Source of the DNA: Adenanthera pavonina
Lineage: Eukaryota; Streptophyta; Magnoliopsida; Fabales; Fabaceae
Assembly: GCA_026686845.1 (NCBI GenBank)
Contig: JAIVEN010000010.1
Coordinates: 25,456,001 to 25,520,000, forward strand
Reading direction: 5' to 3'
Length of the DNA: 64,000 nucleotides
Within the stretch, counting starts at the first letter, position 1. The number at the start of each line of letters is the position of its first letter. Below the pieces are notes generated by a model. That model did no database searches, had not been told where the DNA came from, and saw only the letters and a list, made by a program, of their open reading frames with translations. The translations under genes were made by a program, and so were the position numbers. This document shows, piece after piece, positions 34,859 through 46,769 of the stretch.

Positions 34859-35957
34859 ATTATACTATGGTTGTACTAAATTCACAATATTGTCAGTTTT
34901 GTTGAAGTTGTACAACTTGAAAGTAAATAATGGATGGAACGATAAGAGCTTCACAGAATTGCTTGCACTTTTGAAGGATATGCTGCTAGAGGGTAATGAG
35001 CTTCTTAGTCAAACATATGAGGCTAAACAGATGCTATGCTCTATTCGGATGAGCTATGAGAGGATATTTGCTTGTCCTAATGATTGTGTTATTCCAGAAA
35101 AACATGCATCGTTAGACAGATGTCCTAAATGCAACGCCCCACAATATAAGAAGAAAGAATCGAGTCCCATGAAGGTCGTATGGTATTTTCCTATCATACC
35201 TTGATTTAAATGCTTATACAAAAGTCCTGAAATTGTGAAAAACTTGACATGACATGCGGATGAAAGAATTGAAGATGGAAAGTTTCGACATCCTGTAGAT
35301 TCTCTGCAATGGCAAAAAATTGATAGCCAATGTGAAGACTTTGAGGTAGAAGATAGAAACCTATGCCTTGCATTATCTACTAATGGAATGAACCCGCATG
35401 GTATGCAAAGTAGTACTCACAGTATATGGCCCATGATTTTGATAATTTATAACCTACCACCTTGGCTATGTATGAAACAGAAGTTTATGATGTTGTCTAT
35501 ATTAATCTCTGGACCTAAACAACCTGTAAATGATACAGATATATATTTGGCTCCACTAATTAATGATTTGAAGCTATTGTGGGGGATGGGTGTGGAGATG
35601 TATGATAGATATAGGGAAGAGACATTCAAATTTAGAGCTATATTGTTTGGTATAGTCAATGATTTTCCTGCGTATGTTAATTTGTCAGGCTACAGTATCA
35701 AAGGAGAGTTTGGATGCCCTATATATGAAGAAGGTACAAATTTCAAACGGTTGGAGCATGGTTCGAAATTTGTCTTCCTCTGACATAATAGATTTTTGCC
35801 TGGGGGACATCATTATAGGTGGTGGAGACAAGCGTTTAATGGGAATACAAAAGAAGGAAAAGAACTTTTGCCATTAAGTGGCGAGCAATTGTTTAACAAG
35901 GTAAAGAATTTGAATGACAACTTCAGGAAGCCTTTTGTGAGATACCTTGGAACTAGT
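34859..35957 (+). pseudogene. TNP2 transposase, central part
   Basis: Continuing from the N-terminal exon: YYGCTKFTILSVLLKLYNLK, GWNDKSFTELLALLKDMLL, FACPNDCVIPEKH, CPKCNAPQYKKK, WYFPIIP, then PHGMQSSTHSIWPMILIIYN, PPWLCMKQKFMMLSILISGP, KQPVNDTDIYLAPLINDLK, LLWGMGVEMYD, FRAILFGIVNDFPAY and GYSIKGEFGCPIYEE. These are the hallmark segments of plant TNP2 (Transposase_21 family), including the acidic residues in the LAPLIDDL-like and NDFPAY parts. Frameshifts occur near 35200-35390 and 35780; the reading passes into WWRQAFNGNTKEGKE and ends at RYLGTS before the next LTR. Confidence 0.9.
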
Positions 35958-38424
35958 TGTAAAACCCTACTCCTAATGACCTCCTAAATGACCAAAAACT
36001 TCAAAAAAACCAACCAAAGCACAGCCCCGACAACTTAAATATGCCTTTTAAAACATCAGAGCAGCGGAAACAAATCCAAAAGACAACAAAATTGGGTTGG
36101 GGTCATGGCCACTACAATATCACTACGACCTGCATCCTGGCACCGCGGTGCCCCCTGTTGATACTATATCAGTAAAATTTCAATTTCCGGGGCAAACTTC
36201 GGATGCACATAACTTTATGCTTCAACCTCTGATTGACCTGATTCCAACTCCTACAAGTCAATCTTGTCCCAATCTATCCATAAACACCACTTCCACCGCA
36301 ATCCATCTCCGTATGGAGATTTTGGACACCTGACACCATTTTGGCCACCTTTTGACTAAAAACTTGCAACTACAACTCCCATTTGCCACCAAAGGCAAAT
36401 TGATTATCTGAGACCATTCTCACAAGTCCAAATCCACTTAACTAACTTGTCCAAAGAGTTTTCACCTCAAAGAAACCATTCCTCTAAGATTTGACACCCT
36501 TGAATCCTAATTTGACAAAGTGGCCTATAGGCCCAAAAACACACCAACAAGACCCAATTCCACCTTTGGGCTTTCACACACTACCATACAAACTCCTCAA
36601 CACTCCATACCATACAAGCATCACATTACATCATGTACATTACATACCATACAACTCTACATCCATATTATACTAACATAATCATTACAAATATCAGAAT
36701 CCTCATATCCATTACAAACATACTATCCTACTTGGCACAAATACACAACCCTACACAAGACATTACATAGACTGGGTATTCCCACTTACAAAGCACTACT
36801 CCCTTGTCTTCTCCGAAGTTGTTCCAGAACCTTTACCTTAAATGTTAGTTCATGGGAAAAGGGGTAGGAGATAATGTCTTAGTAAATGGGGACAACCACA
36901 CACATTTATGTATAAATTATACAATCTCATGAATGCAATATGAAATAGAATGGAATGCATGTCTCCCTCGAACATAGCTAAAACAATTAACTATCATCAT
37001 AACAAGGCATTTCATATAGGTAACCACCTTCCAACAGTTGGTGAAGACTAATTTTGGGACATTACCATGCTCACCTCCCATTAGTGCACCCGGCCAAAGG
37101 TAACACTAATGTTTGGATTGTAGTTTTCCTTCCCTTTTCCCATCACAAATTGGCAGTGATTTAGGGAAGGTGCAGTCTACTGAGCACCTTTCCCTCATAG
37201 CCATAGGAGGCGATTTAGCCACAGAGATCTCATTCTTTTCCTCCTTAATCATATAACATATCACATCATCATTACCACCCAATCAATCATATATCACAAT
37301 CTAACAATGTCATGTGGTAATGCTCACATCATATCATATAATCATCATCATCATGTTTCACAATGACATGCTATGCATCATGTAATGTCACATCATCATC
37401 ATCATCATCATATCTTATCATCATCATAATCATTATCCTCTATATGTCTAGCCACATGTATACCACGATATATAAATAAACCATACACACACATATCAAT
37501 ATCATGGTATGAATAGAAACATACATATATACACTTACATCAAAATATAATTAATAAAATACAAGCAATAAAACACCCAGTTACCTCAGGTTGTCAATTT
37601 TCACACATGCGAATTCCATGAACTTCTGGGGTTATCCAACATGACTCAAATCCCTTTTGGTCAACCAGACAACCTTTACAATACCATAATACCTTAATTA
37701 ACATAATATACAACTTAACCAAAAACCATAATTCAACCATACAGGCCTAACCCAGGCTTCCCACATCATTTCCATACACTATTGAGCTCTTAGAGACCAT
37801 TCAAACTCTAATCAATCACTCACATCTCAGATTCCACACTCCTTTTAACCAATCCAACCTAGAGTTAAGCTTAAATCATGTATACTCCTTTCAAAACTCA
37901 CACCCTAGCAACATAAACACCAAATCATACTCTATTAATCTTATTTCATCCATTTTAATTGGTGGAATTCGGCCAAAACAAAAGATCCCAATATATAACT
38001 GATAAATCCCAACTCAAAACCAAAGGAAATGGAGAGGGAGGAGTAGAAACCATTTTACTCACATGAATTCAGGCTCTTAAGGTCTAAAAATCACTCCCAA
38101 TGTCTAGATTACTCAAACCCTAGCACTATTTTTCCATCGCTTCCTCTGTTTCATTCTTTTTTGTCCAACTAAAATGATCTCGATTTATACAAGATTTTCA
38201 ATTCCCGCTGCGGCCCTAGGAAAGTTCGTCACGATGCCATAGCTTCCAGTAAGAAAAATATCTCAAAATCTGTAGCTCGCTTACCGCGGTGGCCTTGCTC
38301 CTCACTGCGGTATGTAGCTCATTTTTCCTCCACTTGATTCTTTTCTCAATTCTAGCCCTCCAGTTTTGCACACAAAACAAATGACACTTGGTTAGCTAGA
38401 GACAATGTAATGAGGGTTGTTACA
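35958..38424 (-). mobile_element. Solo LTR, family B, 2,467 bp, inserted in TNP2
   Basis: The plus strand starts TGTAAAACCCTACTCC and ends GAGGGTTGTTACA, the reverse complement order of the complete B LTR at 51090-53440. Inside are CTCCGTATGGAGATTTTGGAC, an ATC-rich microsatellite (37330-37430), the GATTTAGGGAAGGTGCAG block, and a CG-rich part (38200-38320). The flanks CTAGT and TTGGG are not alike, so the target duplication has decayed or been lost. The transposase text goes from RYLGTS on the left to WVK...FFELPHWK on the right. Confidence 0.85.
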
Positions 38425-39844
38425 TTGGGTGAAAGAAAATGTCAATTTTCTTTGAATTGCCACATTGGAAGTCTTTGTATGTGAGGCATTTCCTTGATGT
38501 CATGCGTATAGAAAAAATGTTTGTGAAAGCATTGTTGGTACATTACTTAATGTGCCAGGAAAGACTAAATATGGCATGAAGGCAAGGCTGGACTTAGCTG
38601 CTGTGGGAATAAGAGGAGAATTGGTACTAGTAAAGGGGAAACACCGTACTTATCTACCTCTATCAGCATATACTCTATTTAGAAAAGAGAAAATGACTTT
38701 TTATGAGTCTCTTGACAGGGTTAAAGTTCCAGAGGGGTACTCCTCAAACATCAAGAACCATATTTCTATGAAAAACTTGAAGTTAAAGGGTCTGTAGACT
38801 CATGATTGCCATGTTTTGGTGGAGAATTTCATGCCAGTGGCCATGCGATCTATTTTGTCCAAAAAGGTTTGGGAGACAATCACTAAACTATGTTTCTTCT
38901 TCAAGTATATTTTGCAGCAAAGTCATTGACCCTGTGAAGTTACTAGCATTGCAAAGAGACATTGTTGTCACTTTGTGCAGCTTGATATGTATTTCCTGCC
39001 TTCTATCTTTCTTTCTTTGATACGATGGTTCACCTAACGATTCACCTAGTTCAGGAGACATAGTTATGTAGTCCAGCTTATATGAGGTGGATGTACCCAA
39101 TTGAGCATTACATGAAGACATTAAAAGGTTATGTGAAAAATTGAAGTAGACTAGAGGGTTGTATTGTTAAACGGTATATAGCTAAAGAAGTTGTTGAATT
39201 TTGCACCAAATACTTATCCAATGTTGATAACATTGGCCTTCCTAAGTATCGTCACATGGGAAGAACATTTGGGGAAGGGATCATGGGAAAAGAAATTGTT
39301 AACATATCTAGGACACTGTGGGAGCAAGCTCACTTGTATGTTTTGCACAACTCTGATGAGATTCTTCCATATATGGAAATGCACAAAGAGAAACTTAGTA
39401 GCTTAAACCCAATAAGAATGAGGGTTGGATATCGAAAGAACACAATCAACTTTTTATAGATTGGTTGAGAGATTATATTATTTCAGAGTAGGAAAGGAAT
39501 CTTAGTTCAGTTTCAAACAGGTTGAGATGGTTAGCTAATGGTCCATCCATGCATGTCTTCTCTTACATCAATTACCTCATAAATGGCTACACATTCTATA
39601 CCAAAGAGCAAGATGATCAGAGTACAATGCAAAATAGTGAGGTAACCCTTATAACTCAATCAATGCATATTTCTAGTGTCAAAGATAAAAACCCTATTTT
39701 TGCAAATATGTCATACTTCGGGGTAGTTTAGCACATATTGGAGTTGGATTACATCTTGTTTCGAGCACCGGTTTTCGGTTATAAGTGGGTTGATAAAGTT
39801 GATGAGTCAAGGTTTGTTCTAGTTGATCTTAAGAAGATAGGATA
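38425..39844 (+). pseudogene. TNP2 transposase, C-terminal half
   Basis: After the B LTR, with small indels: FELPHWKSLYVRHFLDVM, RIEKN.C.SIVGTLLNVPGK, TKYGMKARLDLAAVGIRGEL, KHRTYLPLSAYTLFRKEK, FYESLDRVKVPEGYSSNIKN, then VMRSILSKKV-like text, VIDPVKLLALQRDIVVTLC, a MYFLP/FFDTMVHLTIHLV segment, YMRWMYPIE and MKTLKGYVKN (DUF4218-like), CIVKRYIAEE-like, KYRHMGRTFGEGIMGKEIV, NISRTLWEQAHLYVLHNSDE, and WLANGPSMHVFSYINYLING of the last domain (DUF4216-like), ending in FRAPVFGYKWVDKVDES. About six frameshifts and several stops (for example at LKGL*, FLC stops) show decay. A second A-family LTR begins at 39845. Confidence 0.9.
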
Positions 39845-42364
39845 CGTAATATTCCAAAATTTCATTGGATACTAAGTGATAAAAGAGGATATAATGATAA
39901 TGCAAAATGTATAAGGAATTCACGAAAATAGACAGACACTGTTTTGTGTAAAAAAGGGCAAAGAGATCATTTTTCCTAGTTGGATAGAAAAATGTGAAAA
40001 TTATATTTTTGCCTCTAAAGAAATATAAAAATGACATCCACATCCCAAAAGTATTAAAAATTACGTGGAGAAAGAAATAGAAAAACCTTGGGAAAAATTA
40101 CACCTAATGCTCTGAAAGTTTCAGAAGTTATAATTTAACTTCGAGTCAAGGGTAATTTTGTAAATATACAAAATTACTATTAAAACGAAGCCCTTAACGA
40201 GAGAAGTCCAATGGTGCATGGCATTGAGGGTTAATGTTCAAGAATAAAGAAATAATCAATGTCAAGTGTCCAAAAGTAATAGTAAATTAATAAAGTAAAC
40301 CATGGATCCCACCGATGGTTAAAAAGAAATTAAGTCAGGATATGGGCCATACACAGATACCATTTGGGACAGAATAATCATGAAAATATAAAAATAAAAT
40401 TAGAGTAGTCATGTATCCCAAAAATGCTAAATTTTATCAGTACAATTAAAAAGTACCCAGATTGAGGTATATCTGGATCAGAAAAATTGGGCAATTTTTG
40501 GATGCCTCAAGCTCTCCCATGCATGACTTTCTACAGCCATGTGACAAAAAGTAATGTTAAATTATTTTGGAATACTTCTTGAAGAAGTATGTAAAAAAAA
40601 AAAGTAACCATGATTAGCTACATCATTAGCCACTTAATTAACCACTTAAACCCTTCCCTTTCCTCACCATTCACGCGTGAACCAGTAACCCAAAACAAAG
40701 GAACAAAATGCAAGAAAAGGAAGAGGGAAAGGAGGAAGAAAAGGAAGAGGAATCAAAGGAAAATCAAAGCACAAATTGGTAAGCTTACATACTACTGCCC
40801 TAAGTTATAGTTTTCAAAGCATGTTCTATGGTTTAGTTTGCTTCCTCTCCATCTTAGGGTTTCATCCAAAATGTGATTTAGCAATAGGAATGAGTTTTGG
40901 ACCATTAAACTTAGGGAAAAGCTTAGATTAACAACTAGAAGCATGAATCCATGGATGGTTTGAAGTGATTTGAAGGAAATTTTTTTTAATCATTTGAGAC
41001 AATTTTGATCAGAATAGGGGTAGTATTTAGAGTTGTAATTTCATGATTTTGGCCTCAAAAATGGATTTCCCATTGTCCAAAACCTTAAGAACAAGTGTGT
41101 TGTACAAAGAAAGATCAAAGGAAAGCTAAGTGAAAATTTTGGGTTTTAGTGAGTAATGACTTAGGTAATTCTGAAAATCAGTGGCTAAATGGATTAAATG
41201 ATGATATGATTAGGTTCAAGGAAGTGTTAGAAAGCTCAAAAAGTGGCATACCAAGTTTGGAGAGTAAGGTAGCATCATAAGGTAGTTAATTTCCTATACT
41301 AGCATTATATTATCATGTTTGTTTTCAATGTGCTTTATGCCTTGTCATATGTTTGCAAAGATATTATGAGATGATTTATGTGTATTGGCTAAGTTGATTG
41401 AGGGGTATTGAGACCTCAAGATTTCCATTTTTCAAAACAAAACTCTACCAAAAATTTTATGAATTCATATGACACAAATGTGTTAATGTATTCAGAATGT
41501 GTTAACTTGATGTTTTCATGCTTAATGTGATGATGTGATGGAATGTTGGGTGTTAACTTGTGAGATTCTTTGAATCTCACCCTCCCAAATATTAACCATA
41601 AATAGGTAGCAACAATGGTAAGACCACCAACAAAGAGAAAGGAAAGAAGAAAGAATTTGGCCATTAACTTGATAATGCTAGCAATGGCCATGAGTTTTGA
41701 CCTTTTGGGTAAATTTGCAAATATGATTTTAAGTATGTTTCTTCAAGTTTTTATGATGCCTTAGGTCTTAGCTAAAGTATGGTATAGTATGAAAATGATA
41801 TGTGGCCATGTAAATATTTTATAGCTTTTGTTTGGCAAAGTAGTAAGATGTAAACAGTCATCTTGACCTATGTAGGGTAAATATGCCACTATTTGGACCT
41901 TTGATGTATAAAGTATGAATGATTATATGGTTTAAAAGTAGACAGGAAGAGCTCTCTAATGGTCCAAAGATCACTCAGATTGGATGTGTGAGCAATATTT
42001 GGCGAATTTTTATATTTAATCCCAATTAAAATGATTATTTTGCAGTTTTCATATAAATTGGGAAAATTCACAGAGTTTGCTGTACAGATCAGTACTATCA
42101 TTGCTCTGACTTATATTTTTCCCATGTAGACAAAGTTATAAGCTATAATTAGAGACTTGAATTACATGCATATGATTTTTATTGATTTAGTTTATGATTT
42201 TTTGATATTTAATCAGAATAAATAAATTTGATTAAATGAATAGTGCCCAAAGTTGGAAAAATTTTATTAAGGAATTTTTTTGTGATTCAATATCCTACTA
42301 CGATACAAATAGACTTTGGAAGGATTAAATACATGGGAAATGGGCCCATAAGAGAGGTGTTACA
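39845..42364 (+). mobile_element. Solo LTR, family A, 2,520 bp, inserted in TNP2
   Basis: It starts CGTAATATTCCAAAAT (first T of TGTAAT changed to C) and ends AGAGAGGTGTTACA. Flanks are GGATA (39840-39844) and AGATA (42365-42369), a target duplication with one mismatch. Excision joins the transposase text as KKIGYKDEHF. It matches the copy at 31963 over GGAATTCACGAAAATAGACA, AAAATTACACCTAATGC and GTCCAATGGTGCATGGCA, but is about 380 bases shorter. No internal genes. Confidence 0.9.
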
Positions 42365-42640
42365 AGATATAAAGATGAGCATTTTATTTTAGCATCTCAA
42401 GCTCAACAGGTGTTTTATGTCCCCGATCCTACTAATAAGAGCTGGTCGATTGTCATGTTAAGGAACAAAATAATCAATCATCACAATAATGGTGGAGACC
42501 AACATGATAAAAATATTAAGGATGATCCATTTTTTGGGGCATCATTTGATAGTGGTTCCACTGGAGATGATGCCCTCTATAAGAGAGATGATCATGAAGA
42601 GGGGATTTTGATCATGAAAAGGAGGAGAGGAATCATTTAG
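42365..42640 (+). pseudogene. TNP2 transposase, last domain
   Basis: The frame gives KDEHFILASQAQQVFYVPDP, TNKSWSIVMLRNK, an acidic linker with DDPFFGASFDSGSTGDDAL, and DHEEGILIMKRRRGII before a stop at 42638-42640. It is the end of the DUF4216-like domain of TNP2-type CACTA proteins. This ends the first coding unit of the transposon; the next exons start about 150 bases on. Confidence 0.88.
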
Positions 42641-42789
42641 GGTACAACAAGAAAGAGGAAAAGGTTTTATTTGAACATATATATTGCCTTCAATTTCTTT
42701 TCATTATTTAATATAATAATCTGTTTTTTTTTGTAATATAATTTATTTTTCATTATTTAATTAATCATTTTAATATTATTATAGGTAAA

Positions 42790-43640
42790 TATGGCTAAGC
42801 GTGTAACATTACAACGAGAGATGGTGAAGCACTGATGTGGTTTGACAGTAATGAAAGAGGTTTGTCACGCAAGAGATTCCATATGGAATGAAATTACAAA
42901 AATCATACAGTGAATGAAGGTGGGAAGAAGTTAAGCCGCTATATCAGAGTGGCTGCAAAGTTGAAAGTGCTTATTAACCATCCAGAATGGGATGATTGGA
43001 GGAAAGTCCCCTTTGCTGTGAATGATTTAGTTTTCCAAGACATTGTGGCAATTATAATTAATTTTAGATCTTAGATACATTTTTTTATGCACATAAACCT
43101 ATTATAATTAATTTGAGTATTTTGTTTTGTAGTCCGCTTCTGATGTTGATGAAAGCCATTGAGTGTATAAATATCAAAAGCCAGCGATTTCAATGTGTAA
43201 TTTTTGATATATCTTGACGAAGTACTTTATGAAAGATGAAGCTAGCAACATCATTGAGCATCCACCTACATAATTTAGAATCTACATAAAACAGGAACAC
43301 TGGGATGACTTTATTGATTAGTGACATCAGGAGAAATTTAAGGTGAACTATTTTTTTCTGTTAATATTTAAATATTCTAATACTCTTTGTTTATAATTAT
43401 TTGATTTAAATATTGAAATTTGTTTAGAAATTAAGTGAAGCAAATAGTCAAAGGCAAAGAGTCAACAGTACCCTTACGAAGCCAGCCATCTGGGATACTC
43501 TAGAGTAAAGAGGAAGTTGGTAAGTGTATGTATATCTTATATTTGTCAATACTTAAATTTATTTGAATGCTTATTTATTATTTGTGTGAATGTACAGGTA
43601 TTGAAGGAGGGATCCACGTGGAAAAAAGTACACCGTCATG
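42790..43640 (+). pseudogene. TNPD-like second CACTA gene, 5' exons
   Basis: ATGGCTAAGCGTGTAACA at 42790 opens a unit with RFHMEWN.KNHTVNEGGKKL, SRYIRVAAKLKVLINHPEWD, DWRKVPFAVNDLVFQDI (42880-43060), then after an intron-like AT-rich gap QHWDDFID and, at about 43440-43640, KLSEANSQRQRVNST-like and VKRKLVLKEGSTW text. This resembles the accessory protein of plant En/Spm elements (Transposase_24 family). Exon ends look like GT...AG (GTAAGTGTATG at 43516; TTGTACAG near 43597). Stops show decay. Confidence 0.65.
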
Positions 43641-43800
43641 AGTTGTGGTCAGAATCCAGGAAAAACAAAAGAAGGGATTATTAAGAATGAGAATGTTCAG
43701 AAAGTTATTGAAGAAATAGTCTGTGTTACTTTACAAAAATGATTTGAAATCTCATTTTTTATAAGAAAAAAATTTATTTCTTATTTTATTTTCACTAAAC

Positions 43801-44490
43801 CAGATTTCAAATGAGACCTCTGAAGGCGAGCAAGGCTTGGGATTAGATGTACTTAGCCAAGCATTGGAGCTCCTCAAACACCTTGGATGTGTTAGAGGTG
43901 CTGGATTTGGTGTCACCAACAGGGCTTATTTCAGGACCAAACACCACCACTCTGACACTGCAACTAGGGTTTTTGAATTGAAGGCAATTGTCCAACAACA
44001 GCATGAAACATACTTTGATATAAATAGACGATTAGCCTAGCTTAAGTTATTGGTCAAACAAGCTATGTTGCAAGGGACCCAAGGGGTTGTAGTTAGTCTT
44101 AGTATGAAAGATAGTTGTACTTCTCCATCTAAGCATCTCCCTCTAGTAATTTCTTTTCTTATTAACTAAATTTATAGTTAATTGTTAATGTTGATATATA
44201 TTAATAATTTCTAATGTTATGATTGGTATAGGGTATAGGACATTGTCTATTATGGCTGGATAACCCCCGACATGTGATTACAAAAGGGCAGGTGCATAAC
44301 ATCTCAGGGGACATGCTTCACTATGCACCCTTACCTGCAGAACATGTCAGAGTATGGATTGCACTTCTTGAAGAGGAGACTACAAGATTGCCTGTGCCTA
44401 CCCAGGGAGCAGAAATGGTAGGATGGGCCATGGGTGGATTTGCAGCATGGCTCATGAAACTCATTACTATAGCTTCACCAAAAAAGGTAT
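43801..44490 (+). pseudogene. TNPD-like gene, middle exons
   Basis: Two open stretches separated by an intron-like AT-rich part: EGEQGLGLDVLSQALELLKH...FELKAIVQQQHETYFDIN (43807-44040), the C-terminal helix-rich part of Transposase_24-like proteins, and, from about 44233, LWLDNPRHVITKGQVHNISG, DMLHYAPLPAEHVRVWIALL, EEETTRLPVPTQGAEMVGWA and WLMKLITIASPKK (ends with donor GTATGT at 44488). The second stretch resembles the conserved domain found between the transposase-like part and the protease in plant CACTA proteins (W...I/VT.G... pattern). Confidence 0.65.
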
Positions 44491-44559
44491 GTTAGTTGAC
44501 AAGCCAATTAATTACAATATTTTTTATGTTAATAAATTGACCACTTGTGTTGTACAATC

Positions 44560-45710
44560 CATAGGAAAGAGTAAAGGGAAGAAAGTTATAGTGCCGGGAC
44601 AATTGGGGGGGGGGCAATTATTGCACCACTAAAGGGACAACCTCAACGATCAGTTTCAAACTCACAAAATAGCGAATTGCTTAATGGCATATTAACCATG
44701 AGGTTGTGGCAATTGATACACATCCTTATGTTGCAGGGTTTTATGGTAAGGAAGTATTTGAAGTGATTACTGAAGATATGATCTCCTACATCATTGATCA
44801 TAGATGACTCAGGGTACAGAATATTAACATATACATTAGATATTGAAATTAACATAAATGAATAGATCTTTGATTTGACTATGTGATACTAATCTATTAC
44901 TTTTTCCATTTTAAATTTTTGTATGAAAAAATTCTAGTCCCTTCTCAGCTGATAGATGAATTTGCCTTCATCTACTCACAAGATATTTCAGCTTATACAT
45001 CGAGTTTGATGCCACAAAGAAAGGCCACAAAATAGTCGCAGATGTAGCAGATGCATTGACTACAAAGAGGGGTGTTGGATGTTATTCTTAGCACCATTTA
45101 TGCAGGGATAAGTTACTTATCACTAAACTTTTGAATAATGACTTATTTCATGTTTGACTGCTTTATTTTAAGTTTCTTTGCTAAAACTAGTAAATTTTTC
45201 TCCTATGAATCATTGGATGTTGATTTGTATTAAACCAATCAAAATAAAAATATATTTCTTGGATCCCAAAGGAAATTCGCCAGACTACCACCCGCTGATG
45301 CTAGAGATGATAAATCAATAAGAATATGCAATTATATTATGTGTCTTTGTAATTTTCTATTTATTAACCTCAATTTTCCCATATTAATTTTCTTTTTGTA
45401 ATGCTTAACAGAGGTGTGAGTATGTTTCGAGCAACACATAGGCTAAGTAACTATAGTAAGTCCAACAACTAGAAGACTCCACTAGATCCAGCCTTATTAT
45501 ATAAATGGACACATATTCAGGTATTTATAATTCAACTATTGAGATTAACATTTATTGTAATTAATCTAATATTCATATAATTTTATTCAGTGTCTGAAAC
45601 AATCTAATGATAATGATTGTAGGTACTATGTGCTAAAATACATGAAAGATATCATTTTACTTATCATTTTGCATCGACAGATATTGATCCCCTTTAAGGT
45701 ATGTACATAA
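44560..45710 (+). pseudogene. Ulp1-like cysteine protease remnant in CACTA element
   Basis: Split, degenerate text: QLIDEFAFIYSQDIS (about 44945), ILAPFMQG (45088), DPKGNSPDYHPLMLEMI (45262-45313), and CLKQSNDNDCRYYVLKYMKD (45593-45650). The last carries the Gln before the active-site Cys (Q..NDND-C-RYYVLKYM), the C-terminal signature of the C48 (Ulp1/SENP) SUMO-protease fold; the usual Gly after the Cys is Arg, which would harm activity. The catalytic His is not visible. Plant CACTA and Mutator-like elements often carry such a domain. Several AT-rich intron-like gaps separate the pieces. Confidence 0.65.
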
Positions 45711-46429
45711 TTCATTTTTATGATATTTACATAAAATTTTAATAATATAAACTGCTTTTGTAATATGTAATATTTTCATTTTCAGTATTTCCCGGATACA
45801 TAATGTGAGGCATACTTCGAAGCTCAGATAAAATAACTCATAGAGGAGTTGAATCAATATGTGGTTGGACTCAGAAGGTGGGTATAAGTGAACACGTTCT
45901 ATAGTGTTATTTGTAGTTGTTTGGTTGTACTTTATAGCTGTTTGGTTTCGGTTCTATCATATGGTTACATTCAATTGGTGGTTATAATCTGTTTTGGATA
46001 GCTTATGAATTTAAAATTGGTCATGTTGTAGGCAGTACAAGGGAAGAAGCTTAGAATGATCACTTCTAGAGGCTAGAATATGCATGCTTATTTTGTTCTT
46101 GGTCATCGTATATGGTAGATAGTTTGATATGTAGCTTGTAGTCATGTATATATATATTAATTTTTAGTGTAGAAACTATAGATTAGCTTGATATATATGA
46201 TACTTTTGAAAATCTAGTTATTGGATAATGTTAATTAGGTCTGTTATATCTTTTTTTACTCTTGTCAATTGGATATAAATATTTTCTATAACTTTTGATT
46301 GAGATATTTTGGATATAATATAACATTTACTTTAGATAGATGTCTTTTAGTTCTTTATAGTTATGGGTTTTTGGTTTTGCATATTGACATTGAAGCAGGT
46401 TCATGAGATCGTAAAAATGATATAATATA

Positions 46430-46769
46430 GAAAAAAAATTAAATACTTTCATTGGCGGTTAATAACAAACCGCGAACTAAAATTAAAAATTCAAATTAAA
46501 AACTGAAATAAAAATAAAAAATAATATATTTTAGTTGGCGATTATATGATATAATGCCAACTAAAGTGAAAAAAATAAATAATTTTTAAATAGAAAAGGA
46601 CATTTCTTTACGGTTATAATATATAACAACAAATGAATATGAACTTTTTTTGACAGTTTTAAACTGCCAATGAAAGATGCAGTTTTTCTTGGCACTAATA
46701 TACTCAACAATTTTTAACCACCAATAAAAGGAAAAATAACTATTAAGAAAGGCATATTTTGGCGTAGTG
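46430..46769 (+). mobile_element. CACTA right terminus and subterminal repeats
   Basis: The last 340 bases hold several short direct/inverted motifs built on TTTCATTGGCGG, TTTAGTTGGCGA, GCCAACTAAAG and ACTGCCAATGAAAG, ending in ATTTTGGCGTAGTG at 46756-46769 (CACTACGCCAAAAT on the minus strand), a standard CACTA terminus. The three bases after it are TAA. The motifs are where TNPA/TNP2-type proteins bind in related elements. Confidence 0.85.

Larger units (their letters stand above)
31100..46769 (+). mobile_element. CACTA (En/Spm) transposon with TNP2, TNPD-like and Ulp1-like parts
   Basis: The element runs in the plus direction: transposase-associated domain (31516), TNP2 transposase (34859-39840), its C-terminal domain (to 42640), TNPD-like exons (42790-44490), Ulp1-like remnant (44930-45710), then subterminal repeats and the right terminus ATTTTGGCGTAGTG at 46756-46769. 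Three LTRs are inserted (31963-34858, 35958-38424, 39845-42364), adding 7.9 kb. Without them it would be about 7.8 kb. The left end is uncertain and given only roughly. Stops and frameshifts show it is dead. Confidence 0.8.

Noticed and set aside
41416..41691. 91-residue minus-strand frame with a hydrophobic start
   Set aside because: It lies wholly within the family A solo LTR at 39845-42364 and has no counterpart in the other copies.
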